A stretch of DNA of 64,000 nucleotides, taken from Imbricaverruca yamaguchii (Eukaryota > Arthropoda > Thecostraca > Neoverrucidae). Of this stretch, positions 46,017 through 56,802 are shown one piece after another. The notes beneath the pieces were generated by a model. That model searched no databases and had not been told where the DNA came from. It was given only the letters and a program-made list of their open reading frames with translations. The translations under genes were made by a program, and so were the position numbers. The first letter of the stretch is position 1, and each line of letters begins with the position of its first letter. The DNA is taken from positions 592,001 to 656,000 of the forward strand of contig JAOTOL010001568.1 in the NCBI GenBank assembly GCA_034440575.1, given 5' to 3'.

Positions 46017-49000
46017 CACTAGGGTGTGTCACGAAGGACCTTTTTTTGGAAATTGCACTTTGCTTAGTGAAATTATCGTGCAGATCGCCTTAAAAAACCT
46101 GTGGTCGAAACCAAATCGAAATCAAACAATAAACAAAATATGCGACAGGCCGATAAAGAAACAAATTTGCCGGGCGGCCGGCGTTGAAGTCTCCAGTGAT
46201 GGCGCTCCGTTGCGATTGGCATCTAACACCACGCGTTCGGCCACCGTCGGAGCGCCGCCGCGGCGCTGTGACGAAAAAGGCGGCAGTCGGTGCTGTGGAT
46301 GACTGATGAATGGATTCTGGTGATGAAGCTCATTAATAAAACTCAATGAAAGTGTCTAGTGGGGTAGAAAGCTTTTGATAAGCACCAGTCGCTTAATAAG
46401 TTGCCTGGATATCTGGCGCATGAAAGAAAGGTTCACTTTACGTCGCTTGTTCGTTCCATTTTCAATCAGTAGATCTATCGGCGTATAATGCTAATATTTT
46501 TACTTTTGAAAGCTTGAGCATCTTCAAAATTCCTCGTCTGTTTACATCGAAGACTAATTAAATCATTCTGAAACACTAGATATCTTATTGTTATGACAAA
46601 TCAACGAGGCGAAATCGGCATCATGCTCCGTTCCACTACAACCGAAGGAGACGGGCATACAGCGACGTCACCTTTTGTACGAGCGGCCACATTTTTGTAC
46701 GAACTATCATTTTATAACTGTACTACTTGTCTACATGCTCGACAGAAAACCCGACATGAAATCCTTTTTGCTGCTGAGCACTGGCATTGCTGACCTGTGT
46801 TTCAACTTCGCCACAATGTAACCGTGGCGGGCCTCTTCACCAATTACCTTCAAAGACGCCTCGGTCACCATTTTCACCATCCGTTCCACCGTCTGACTGT
46901 GCACTGGGTATGGCGGTACTTCGAGAGGACTCGCGAAGATGTCTAGTAAGTCATCTTCGGACAGTTGTCGCGTCAAGGCCGGCTCGGTTATCGCCTCATT
47001 ACACCAATCAATCAGCTCCATGATGCTGTTTGCCCCCATATTCACTTTTGCAAGCTTGAACTTCCGCACTTCCGCACGTCAGTATCACTATCGACTTGAG
47101 TTCTGCGACACTGCTGGATTTGAGTGACCGCCCTTTCCCATGTGGCTTGATCTTGGCCCGCTGCCATTGCTAGCAGTACTGCCTCAGGGTGACACCAGTA
47201 GCTGTTGCGCTGTATTACCGGCTGCACCATGGCCGCTATCTCAGGTCGCAAACTTTTGAGAAGTTGCACGCTGTGCAGTGCATTGCCAGGACCGTCAGAA
47301 CATTTCCAGTTCTTCTTGATGCAGAACCACATGGGAGTATAGTGGCACACGATGAACTCCGCTAGCATTCTCAGACTGTCTGATGGCTGTTCGGTTGATA
47401 TGTAGAGCCGGAGAATTCGCGCCGCCAGAGTCAGCCACCTGGAGTGGTTTAGTGGACCGATCTTCATTTTCGCAGTTCTATCTGAGATACAGAGCTGTCT
47501 GGACACTACGCGCCAGACTGTACAGAATAGCCTGATCTGAACTTAGGTCACTGAGAATCTCCTGCGTCATTTCTGAAACATTTCCGCCATCGATTGGCTC
47601 AAAATCGACCACTGGCAAGGTTTCTACTGCGCCTGCAGCAGCCCGGCCAATCAGCCCACTAAACGACTTAGGTCCTGTTGTGACTCCATCTAACTGGCTA
47701 AATACTGCACGAAGATTAAGTTCATTTGCATGAAGTTGGCACACAAACCAGTGGACGGGGCGTTTTTGTCCGAGCTCAAACAAACGGATAACACCACCTT
47801 TTTGGCCAGTATTAACTCTCGTGTCATCACAGCCAAGCACAGAAACATCCGCACCAAACTCATATGCCACAGCGTTCAGGTCCTGAAAAATGTCCTCCGC
47901 TTTCCCAGTCTGTGGGGTAAAATGTCCTAAATATGCACTGTCTGGCTCGGATACAACCACAATGTGCTCTTCCGTCTTCTTTGAACCGGCTGTCATAAGC
48001 GTGTTGTCTTTTCTACCGTCGAAGTAGAGACCAGATACACGACCTGCATGACCCTCATGGCTCTGGGCTACTACCTCTCTTCTAATCCGATCCCTTGCTC
48101 GCCATACTTTTTTGCTATCCACTATGCAGTCCATATCGTCAGAAGTGATCCGACCAATGTCCACTTGGAAACCGTTTATGATCGCAGCACACGCACGATT
48201 AGACACTCCGTACCGATCTGCTGCTAGAGCCGTATTTAGCAGTTCGTCTGTGTTACTGTTCACCATATACTCTGACTCATTGACTACAGATGTGAGCGAT
48301 GATGAATCTGTGGCGGAATCTTGGTCTGAATTAGAATCTAGCTGGGCCATTCCAGAAGGTCCCGGTTGTGGTGATGTGACTCTCTCGGCGGTCAGACGCC
48401 TCCTTTCGTTCATGGCGCGTCGACGAGTGGTTTCACGGATATCTGCGGTGCCGATTTGCATTTGGCGAGGTCCTCTCTGGTCTTGGACAAAGGGAAACTC
48501 CATTCGTGGCACTTTGTCGGCCATCGCACACTTGCAGCTATCGATATCAGCACATTTGCAGCGGGCTATATCAAACAATTTTCCAAACCACTCATCACCG
48601 GACGGACGTACACCTGGTGATGCCGACTTCTTTCCAGCAATTTTCATGTATCGGAAGTAGCGATCGCGGCATTCTCGAACCATATGTTCGACTCGGGCCC
48701 TCCCAACAATTGGTATTCCTTCGCAGCACCACATTTTCATCACACTTTCCGCGACAAACTTTATATGGGGTGCTGGGCTCTCTTTCAACCTTTTGTTCGC
48801 AACGCATGAGTCTCTATTCACTTTACTCAAGTAATTCAGAACGTCAATTCTCGTGGGCAGTCGGTTTGTTTTTAGTTCAGAAGGAACCAAAACCCTTTGG
48901 TGGAAGCGCGGGTCTTTATGTTCGAACTCTTACCCCGATTACACCGACGCAGGTAATATCATACTTCACAGGCAGTGGGCACAACTTGCAGACACCAAAC

Positions 49001-49781
49001 CACTCTTTTTCGGGCCGTCCCGCCGGGTCTCCGCCGCCGACTGCCTTGTCTCGGCTGCCCTCCCCTCCCCTGTCTCCCCCTCCCCTCCCCTCCCCTGCCC
49101 TGTTTCGCTCTTTGTGTTCTCTACCCTCACCGTGCGCCGGCCGTCTCCCGCCCCATCCCAGCCCCTCCCCCGCGCCATGCGACGATCGCCGCCGGCTCGT
49201 GTCGCCCTCGTTAATAGGTTGTTCCAACTGCTGATAATCCCAGTTTCCCTTGAAACTTGAGTAACGAAAAGGAACATGAGACTTGGATTGACTAATAAAA
49301 CATGGATGTATGGCATGCGAAGCTATTTTGTGTCGTTAGTGCGTACGCAATTTATTCGAATGATGATTCATAGCACTGTGAAAGGTAGAGCACAGACAAA
49401 GGAAAGTGGAGCGATCAGTCCTTCAGTGAAGTTTAATCTTTACAATCAGATATATCCCGGCTCCCCTGATCTGTTTTTGAATTACCAGAATCCATTCATA
49501 AGTCATCCACAGCACCGACTGCCGCCTTTTTCGTCACAGCGCCGCGGCGGCGCTCCGACGGCAGCCGACGCGTGGTGTTAGATGCCAATCGCAACGGAGC
49601 GCCATCACTGGAGACTTCAACGCCGGGCGCCCGGCAAATTTGTTTCTCTATCGGCCTGTCGGATATTTTGTTTATTGTTTGATTTCGATTTGGTTTCGAC
49701 CACAGGGTTTTTTTTTAAAGGTGATCTGCACAATAATTTCACTATGCATAAGAAAAACCGTTCAGGCGACACACACTAATG
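46017..49781 (-). mobile_element. DNA transposon with about 300-bp terminal inverted repeats
   Basis: 46,017-46,322 and 49,489-49,781 are inverted copies of one another: the words CCTGTGGTCGAAACCAAATC, CTCCAGTGATGGCGCTCCGT and GGCAGTCGGTGCTGTGGATG on the left all occur in reverse complement on the right. Outer ends are CACTAGGGTGTGTC and, read inward, CATTAGTGTGTGTC. The target duplication is not clear. The interior is one broken gene on the minus strand. The element sits in intron 12, 64 bp after the exon 12 donor. Confidence 0.85.
46731..48890 (-). pseudogene. Transposase-like gene of an unnamed family, two frameshifts
   Basis: Three minus-strand frames follow each other: 48,890-47,478 (470 residues), 47,506-47,042, 47,069-46,731; together about 720 residues. 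N-terminal part: CKCADIDSCKC, FPFVQDQRGPRQMQIGTAD. Middle: GLYFDGRKDNTL and VLGCDDTRVNTGQKGGVIRL, acidic motifs like those of RNase H-fold transposases, then HWFVCQLHANELNLRAVF and LSSDQ. C-terminal part: HSRWLTLAARILRLY and RNSYWCHPEAVLLAM. From memory this family recurs as uncharacterised proteins in arthropod and cnidarian genomes. The first frame break is near 47,500. The second, near 47,065-47,080, is caused by an 8-bp tandem duplication (TGCGGAAG twice on the minus strand). Superfamily not assignable by eye. Confidence 0.75.
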
Positions 49782-50320
49782 TGCACTCTGTTGGGAAAAC
49801 ATATGTCATCAGGAATATTTTCGGAATGATTTTAAATATTCTAGCACCAATCCTCCCAATTTGAATATACTTCCTTGTTAGGCCAATCGTCCACCAGGTG
49901 TGTTTGCAAGCAACCGCGCAAAGTAGCCATCTCCACAATTTATGCAGATAGACTTTCGTTTATGGTGAGGATGTTCTGTAAATTGTGTTATATTCAGTTG
50001 GTTTTGCCAGATTTGCACACTGGTACCAGAATTTGACCGAAGAGCTAACTACATGTGAGTCGCATTGAGACTGGGCGAATGTGCACTACATGGGTGTGGA
50101 TTGAACACACGTTCGGCACGTATGTGGGGTCAGGACAGACATGGGCAACATGTGTGGGGTATAGCACTTGTGGGTGGCATGGTGTAGAGTAGATACACGT
50201 CAGTCATGAGCATGCGTGTGGAAAATGGTCGCATGTGTGGCGTGAACGCTTTTGGGTAGCATGGTGGAGCGTAGACACGTGTCTGCCACGGACACTTGTA
50301 TGGGAAGTGATGTGTGGTAC
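49782..50320. other. Unassigned intron 12 stretch
   Basis: Loose recurrence of GTGTGGGGTATAGCACTTGTGG-like words at 50,085-50,330; no gene. Confidence 0.4.
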
Positions 50321-50325
50321 TGGGC

Positions 50326-50420
50326 ACATGTGGCTCAGTGGTTAAGCTGAGCGTCTGGCACGCTAGAAGTACGGGTCCGATTCCCCGCGATGCCTGCCCT
50401 TCCTGCCAGGGTGAGAGGTA
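50326..50420 (+). mobile_element. SINE family C, tRNA-like head
   Basis: TGTGGCTCAGTGGTTAAGCT is an A box and GGGTCCGATTCCCCGC a B box, about 35 bases apart, followed by GATGCC. No good acceptor-stem pairing is visible, so a SINE or tRNA pseudogene is more likely than a functional tRNA. The body may extend to about 50,510. Confidence 0.6.
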
Positions 50421-50863
50421 GGCGACGCCATATTGTCTCTGCTGTCGAGTTCGTCGTAGATCCATATTCCATGTTCCGCTACTGGGCAGCCTGACAGGGG
50501 AATTCATATCGAACCAGAGCTTCCTAGTCGTGCATGTCTTTTAACTGCATGTTTCGAATGTGCTCTTGATCTCTGCAACCCAATGAGGTTGTTGTTAGTT
50601 TTTTTTTCTAGGTGTGTAAGCCGTGATTATCAAGACCTTGTACGTTGTTAAACATTGAACCATCAATAGGCAGCAATGAGAAGTTTTTGACTGGGTAAGT
50701 TACCAGTGATTGGATGTCCGCAAATAACGCAAATATGCTGTGGCATCGTGTATCGTCTTGATCCATGTACTGCATGCGGCGTGTACTGCCAGGAGTGGTG
50801 CGGCATGCACCGGAGCGGCCAAGCTCGGCTGTATGACTTACGGACATATCCACCCTTACTCAG
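50421..50863. other. End of intron 12, no feature recognised
   Basis: No gene or repeat recognised before the exon 13 acceptor. Confidence 0.4.
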
Positions 50864-51011
50864 TTGGAGGCGCTGTTCGGCATCACAATCTCCCAGGTCG
50901 GCATCAACGACTGTATCTACGAGGAGACATGTCAGGGAAGCTGCTACTCCCACCTGCATATCTTCGAAGACGAAGTCCATCGGGTGCAAACCAACACGTC
51001 CAGCATCATCG
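50864..51011 (+). CDS. Cadherin exon 13: Cys-containing end of the primitive classic cadherin domain
   Basis: 49 codons plus 1 nt, phase 0-1. LEALFGITISQVGINDCIYE, ETCQGSCYSHL and QTNTSSII match the region with DECxYE, CxGSC and TNxTSxxG in related cadherins. Acceptor is CTTACTCAG at 50,855-50,863, donor ATCG|GTAAGT at 51,012, a consensus site. Confidence 0.92.
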
Positions 51012-51033
51012 GTAAGTAACCCCCGAGTCAGGG

Positions 51034-51290
51034 GGACGGAGAGGGATACGTGGTAACAGCGAAATACGCCAGGGTGATGAAGAAGATGGCTCACATTTAA
51101 CATCATCTGCGGGTGACCCTGGGCACAGAGGGGAGGCGATGCCGAGAGGAGACGGGTGGTAGCAGCGAGATACGCCAGGGTGTTGAGAAAGTTGACTCGA
51201 ATCCAACAAACATCATCTGCGGGCGACCCTCGACACAAATGGGAGGCGGTACGGAGAGAAGACGGGTGGTAGCAGCGAGATAGTCTAAGT
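51034..51290. repeat. Tandem repeat, about 105-bp unit, about 2.4 copies
   Basis: Unit with GTGGTAGCAGCGAGATACGC, CAGGGTGTTGA and CATCATCTGCGGGCGACCCT. Starts about 20 bp after the exon 13 donor. Confidence 0.88.
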
Positions 51291-52160
51291 GTAAAGAAAG
51301 ATGGCACGAAGCACAGTACCCTGGATAGGTAGAAGACCTTGGATATAATCGAAGTTGGCAGGTTCATGCCACTGAACAATGTTTTTGAAACCTGTTGAAG
51401 AATGGTTCAAACCGGCGCCATAAGGCTGGTTTAGCCCCTCGGTGCCTAAGACAGTAACAATTGTATTTGGAAGCCTGTTCAGGTGTGGGTATTATGTCGT
51501 GACATGGTGTAGGTCATCCCATATAATTAAATATTATATCATGAATTAAGGATAAGATGATTGTACTCCATAACGCTTTTCGCTTCAGATCAAATAAAAC
51601 CAGCGTTTGCTCCCGGTGTGGATGAAACAATGGTAGATTATTGTCAGCCCGAGATAAGACGACTTAAAATACTCAAAATATGCTATCCGCACGCTTTTCA
51701 CCAATTTCACATTCGGTAATGTTCATTTGGTATATTCATCGTCCTGGCAATGCTTTGTTCACTTGCTGTTGCCGAAACGCATTTGCCCACCACAAATGCA
51801 TGCCCTGGTGTTCATATTTGTTTTAATTCCTTCTGAGCTGTACACGGTCATGCATCAGTTGGTAACCCACCGTCTAGGTAGTGTGTTGTGTTGTCCTGAC
51901 CCGTAACGGCGGTCTCTTTCGCTGTGTTGACAGCTGGCGCCGGTGGTGCTGCTGCTGCCTTCCATATCCGACTCCGGACAGACATGGGATTGCAGTGTTC
52001 CAGTAAACAGGGAACTTAAGTTTTGCTCCTTCGTTATACTAACGGATTTTCTATTTTATCATTTACTGCCCGCTATCATTGAATACTGCTGGAGGAACCC
52101 GACCATGAGTCATACACTCTGCCCTCATGTTGAAGGAGCTTTTGACACAGACTGGTGACA
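51291..52160. other. Unassigned intron 13 stretch
   Basis: No supported gene. An acceptor-like TTGACAG at 51,925-51,931 is followed by an in-phase Ala-rich frame, but it does not match the expected cadherin sequence. Confidence 0.4.
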
Positions 52161-54312
52161 CGGGATATTGCTGAAAGCCAGAAAGTAGATAATTCGAAGA
52201 GACTCCGGTGTTTTTATCCATTTTTCTGAAGGACCACTTCTTTTTCACCCGTGTGGATATGAACCGTCTGAACGCTTTCACCAAGTCAACGGATTCCCAC
52301 AGGGTAGTGTTCTCAGCTTCGCTATGCTTGTCAAAATCATGAATGGCTGGTAGCACACAACCACAAAATATGGACCGGCCGTTGTTAGTTGATGAATGCC
52401 ATCTGGGTTTCTGGCTCCGATATATAATCTTTGACAAGGCATTTACAACTTGCAGTTAATCAGCTCCAGAGACGAGAAGATGGAAATGAAATCTTTTCCA
52501 TAGATAAGACAGCTGAAATGTCATTTTATCGCCGATGATTTTCTTAGGAACAAGAAATAGACATGTATGGCAAGCGCATTTCAACCCAGCGAAGTGTAAA
52601 GGTTTTTTTTGGGAAGCAGCTCGATAGTCGTTTGCAAGCACCATTTCAAGACAGCATTAAATCGCTGGACCTATTGGCGGTACACCATGCGGCAATACGC
52701 ATCATTACCGGAGCGTACCGAGCCTCACCAAGCTTGCTGATAGAACCCCACCAGCCACCACTAGTGTTTACGGGACATGCTTGACATGCGGTACTTCTGC
52801 AGGTGGCGTCAGTTTCCCACCACCGCCCCTCTTACCAAGGGGCGTTCTCCCGCCGCACGTTGACACTCTTCCGCAGTGAGCAACATGAGACAAGTTGTCC
52901 TTTCTGCGCTCGCTTTCGTACACCTCACAAAGAGAGCAGAACGAGAGTGCATCGAGTGATGTGCTTATAATAACTATCAATGCCTTCTTGGTGTCTAGTG
53001 CCCCCTTCAGTTCACTTGACACTCTTACTAATGTGTCAGTGTGACATCTCACTCGAGCTGTGGGCGCGAATGATCAATTGTGATCGAAGCTCCCTGAAGC
53101 CAAAATAGCTAACTAATTTACTCAAACTGTTCAGGATGAAATCGTTGGAACATCTGTACAAATACGGACAATACGCGCACATTTTTATGGATCGGTCGAA
53201 GGAGGACGTTGGAGTAGGAAAATACTTTTGTGTGTGATGCCTCTGTCAGATGTTTTACTTTGTCCTTGCATGTGTCAGTGCACTCGGTGCCTCTGTGTGG
53301 CTCGGTGTACTCGGTGCCTCAGTATGATTCGGTGTACTCGGTGCCACGGTTCCTCGGTATGCCTCGGTGTATAGCTCGGGATGGGCGCCAAATGATCGTG
53401 TAGTCGGCGCGCCGTTAAGCCAAAATAATCAATCGGTATGTACCTCGGGCTTGGTTTCGATAGTTGCACTGCAGGTGATGCGCTCCTAAACTCCAATAAA
53501 GCGCTATCCTCCAGCAAAATTTCGCAGCATGTTCTAAATGTCATCATGTCCGATTTTCTTAGCAGCCTTCTGATGCTTACAGGTTTTGCTCATCAGACCC
53601 TTTACTGTTTGATATCTTGACACGTCTGACTGCTCTGAATCGGGATGGGCAGATCGCGTGTTTATGCTGGATCCCGAGCCATGTAGGAGTATTTTGAAAT
53701 AATCCTGCCGATTATGCATTAAAATAGGCTGCCCATGGACACGCGTTTTCCACTTCCATCCAGGGGCCACATCTCTGGAGTTTCATCATATATGAATGCC
53801 AAATGGTAGAGAAGCTGGAATGCAAAGACCAACAATAAGCTGCATGCAATAAAACCACACCATGGAGATTGGTCCTCTTGTTATCGCAGATGCAGAAGTG
53901 GTTAAGTGGTTCTGTGCAGACTTGGTCGCACACCAGCTACCCACCTGTTCTACGGCGACGAGGAACCCCAGTGTCCCCGTTGTTTAGAAACCCTAACGGT
54001 GCGAAATGTACTTTTCTCGTGCCAGCGCTAGTCAGTTGGGGCGAAGATTGTTTGTTTTTTTTTTGGGAAATAGTACACAATTCATAACATATCCCGACAT
54101 CCTAGCGCATGCCTCGGAGATCATTATCGTTTTGAATACATATTCCGCTATCGGTGACCCATCAGATTTCGAGCCATCTACTCGCCTCGGTAATAAAAAT
54201 AATCGCCATTTCAGTGCACCTCTCTAAGGTGCACTGAAATGCTGAACGGGACGTTATGGGCGCCAAATGAACACTTATTTGGTCGAAAGGCGCCAAAGCT
54301 CAAATGACTAAC
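52160..54312 (+). mobile_element. Decayed I-type LINE mosaic
   Basis: ORF2 fragments in correct order: reverse transcriptase QVNGFPQGSVLSFAML (52,280-52,330), thumb region AVHHAAIRIITGAYRASPSL (52,675-52,735), RNase H KEDVGVG (about 53,200) and CWIPSHVGV (about 53,665-53,695), Cys-rich end CPRCLETLTVRNVLFSC (about 53,975-54,025). The 3' tail at 54,244-54,312 (GGGCGCCAAATGA, CTCAAATGACTAACTA) matches the full-length LINE. Two more 3'-end-like segments at 53,060-53,118 and 53,378-53,436 indicate truncated copies nested inside. Confidence 0.7.
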
Positions 54313-54580
54313 TACACCGCTTCCCGTCTCATCCTGTACTTGCCTTCATTAATATACTAGGAAGAAGCGATACCTGAAAGGGTGCCGCACCGACTTCCTG
54401 ATACATCAGTGTCCCCCAGTGCAAGGAGCGCCTCCGTCGCTGCGTCTCGCTACTCGTCATGCCTGCTGTGCCTGACTGATGCGCTCGGCTGCTTGTTCCA
54501 CTGCTGTGTTCCGCTGCTGGTGCCCACTTCTGTGCCTAGCTGCTATGTTCGATATCTCAACGGACGCTGGACATGAGCAG

Positions 54581-54680
54581 GTGTGAAGACCGAGTTGCAG
54601 TACCGGTGTGAGGAGTGCGAGGCCAAGATGCCGCGTGAAATCTGCCTGCACGACGGCCGCTGGGACGAGACGACCAAAAA
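54581..54680 (+). CDS. Cadherin exon 14: end of primitive domain and first half of EGF-like module
   Basis: 2 nt, 32 codons, 2 nt, phase 1-2. GVKTELQYRCEECEAK closes the primitive domain; ICLHDGRWDETTKK begins the EGF-like module. The end is set by phase: joining AAAAA|GTCAGT at 54,681 to exon 15 gives KK then CQCPEGYPGPNC, a proper EGF ending. The donor is weak (C at +3). The third EGF cysteine (expected in GGRC) is Trp here. Acceptor is GAGCAG at 54,575-54,580. The end is the least certain of the model. Confidence 0.75.
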
Positions 54681-54784
54681 GTCAGTGGCGGCCACGCTCG
54701 TGGCTGTGGCGAGGCGTGTACTAGCTTCGGCGGCCATGTGTGCTCCTTATGTGAAGTGTCGCGACAGTGCGTCGTCGCTGCCAC

Positions 54785-55670
54785 CTGTTACACGCGAACA
54801 TACACACACGAAACCCCACAGGCGCACGCACACACGCACGCACGCACGCACACACGCACGCACACACGCACGCACACACGCACACACGCACGAACGCACG
54901 CACGCACGCACGCACGCACCCACACACGCACCCACACACGCACGCACCCACGCACGCACCCACGCACGCACGCACGCACACACGCACGCACGCACACACG
55001 CACGCACACACCCACGCACGCACGCACGCACACACCCACGCACGCACGCACGCACGCACGCACCCACGCACGCACGCACGCACGCACGCACCCACGCACG
55101 CACGCACGCACGCACGCACCCACACACGCACGCACGCACGCACCCACACACGCACGCACCTACGCACGCGCACACGCACGCACGCACGCACGCATACACG
55201 AATGCACACATGCACGTACACACGCACGCACGTATGCACGCGTGCACATATGCATGTATACATGCACGCATGCACACATACATGCGTGTGCATACGCACT
55301 CACATCCGTACATGCATATACATGCCCGTACATATGCACGCACGTACACACGCAAGCTTACACGCACATACGCAGTCACATACGTACGCATGTACGCATG
55401 CGCGTGCACACTCACGTACACACTCACGTACATGCGCACGTACGCGCACGTATGCACGCATGTATATACGCATTTACGCACGCACATGCACATACACATG
55501 CGCATGCACGCATACACACATACACGTACTTACACACGCATGGTCGTACACACGCACGCAATATCCCACACACGCACACGCACGCACGTACACAAACCTT
55601 CACACGCACACCATATCGCACTCGCACGCACACAAGCATCCACACGCACTCCCAGGCGCTCATAGGTTCC
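54785..55670. repeat. Long (ACGC/AC)n microsatellite
   Basis: About 0.9 kb of alternating pyrimidine-purine sequence, dense ACGC at the left (54,830-55,200) and increasingly mixed with ATGC and ACGT words to the right. Open in several frames (poly THAR or ACVR), none of them genes. Begins about 100 bp after the exon 14 donor. Confidence 0.95.
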
Positions 55671-55980
55671 CTCACATGGTACATAAATACATATCCAATG
55701 GCGTATTTCCTTATATTCCATGCCTCCTCAGGCTTCGTGAATTCATCCCAACGATGCAGAATTACAACCTGCAAATAGCATGAGCTCATTCAGATACCTC
55801 ATACTTACAACCTGTAAACACCAATGCCTCATGCCTGTGTAGTTGAGTTCCACTCAGACCTAAAATCTCATACAAATTGCGCACGAACAGCATGTAATTA
55901 TATGGCACCTATGACAATTTTTCTTGATCGTCATACTATACACCCAACTTAAAATGTGCGTAGACTCCAGCGCACGTACA

Positions 55981-56015
55981 GTGTGTGTGTGTATGTATGT
56001 ATGTATGTATGTATG

Positions 56016-56046
<31 letters not shown>

Positions 56047-56131
56047 TGTGTTTGCGTGTCAGTGTCTGTGCCTGTGTCTGTGTCTGTGTCTGTGTCTGTG
56101 TCTGTGTGTCTGTGTCTGTATGTGTGTCTGC
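55981..56131. repeat. (GTAT)n and (GTCTGT)n microsatellite, left part
   Basis: GTAT run 55,990-56,044, then GTCTGT run to 56,131. The same GTCT type continues at 62,541-62,660 on the other side of the LINE. Confidence 0.92.
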
Positions 56132-56802
56132 CCCCCGATGAGCCATCACCTGTACGTGGTGGGGGGGGGGGGATTGCGTGCCTCAAGGATCCGACGGCCA
56201 GACCACCAGGCGGCCGGGGAGAGGTCAGACTAAGAGTGCCTCACTCGTCCTTCCATCCATACCATCCCATTCCAATGTCCGTCTCATCCCAATCCATGTC
56301 CTTCACCTAGCCCTACAACACCAACTATTCTTACTATGAGCAGGCAGGGCAACTTCCCCGGCCCTGCCCACCAGCTCAGTTTTATCGGGGTAGCTGCGCC
56401 CCCTCGGCCCGTCCCGCGGCGTTCACGGAGTCCTGGAGATTGAGGTCCTCCGTCGCACGTTGCTAGTTGTGGCGGGGGATCAACACACCTCTTTGGTCCC
56501 GATATCCCGGACGGGTGGGCGGGCCCGTGGGGCCTCACGCGGGCCAAGTGGCTGGTCGCCTCGGGCCGGGTACCTGGGATTCTTCCCAGTGTCTGCCGGC
56601 CCGGCCGGCTGAGGTCAAGGGGTGGGCGGTGTTGGATCCCGGTCGGAGTGGTGAGTATCTCTCTCCCGGCCGGGCGAAGGCGCCGCCTGCCCCGTATAGC
56701 TCCTCGGGCGCCTGGCGTCCTCCCGTTGACGGGACTCAGGCGTCCCCCCGTAGGGCCCCGATGTGGTGGGGCGACACGAGGAGAAGAAACCAAGCACACT
56801 TT

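Noticed and set aside
50326..50420. Functional tRNA gene
   Set aside because: A and B boxes are present, but no paired acceptor stem or plausible anticodon arm can be drawn by eye; a SINE head is likelier.
51932..52009. Alternative cadherin exon after exon 13 (Ala-rich, in phase after TTGACAG)
   Set aside because: It ends at a stop and lacks the CxC pattern expected there. The exon at 54,581 fits in phase and sequence.
54583..55783. Thr-His-Ala-Arg-rich open frames of about 350 residues
   Set aside because: They are translations of the (ACGC)n microsatellite. Only the first 98 bases or so belong to a real exon.
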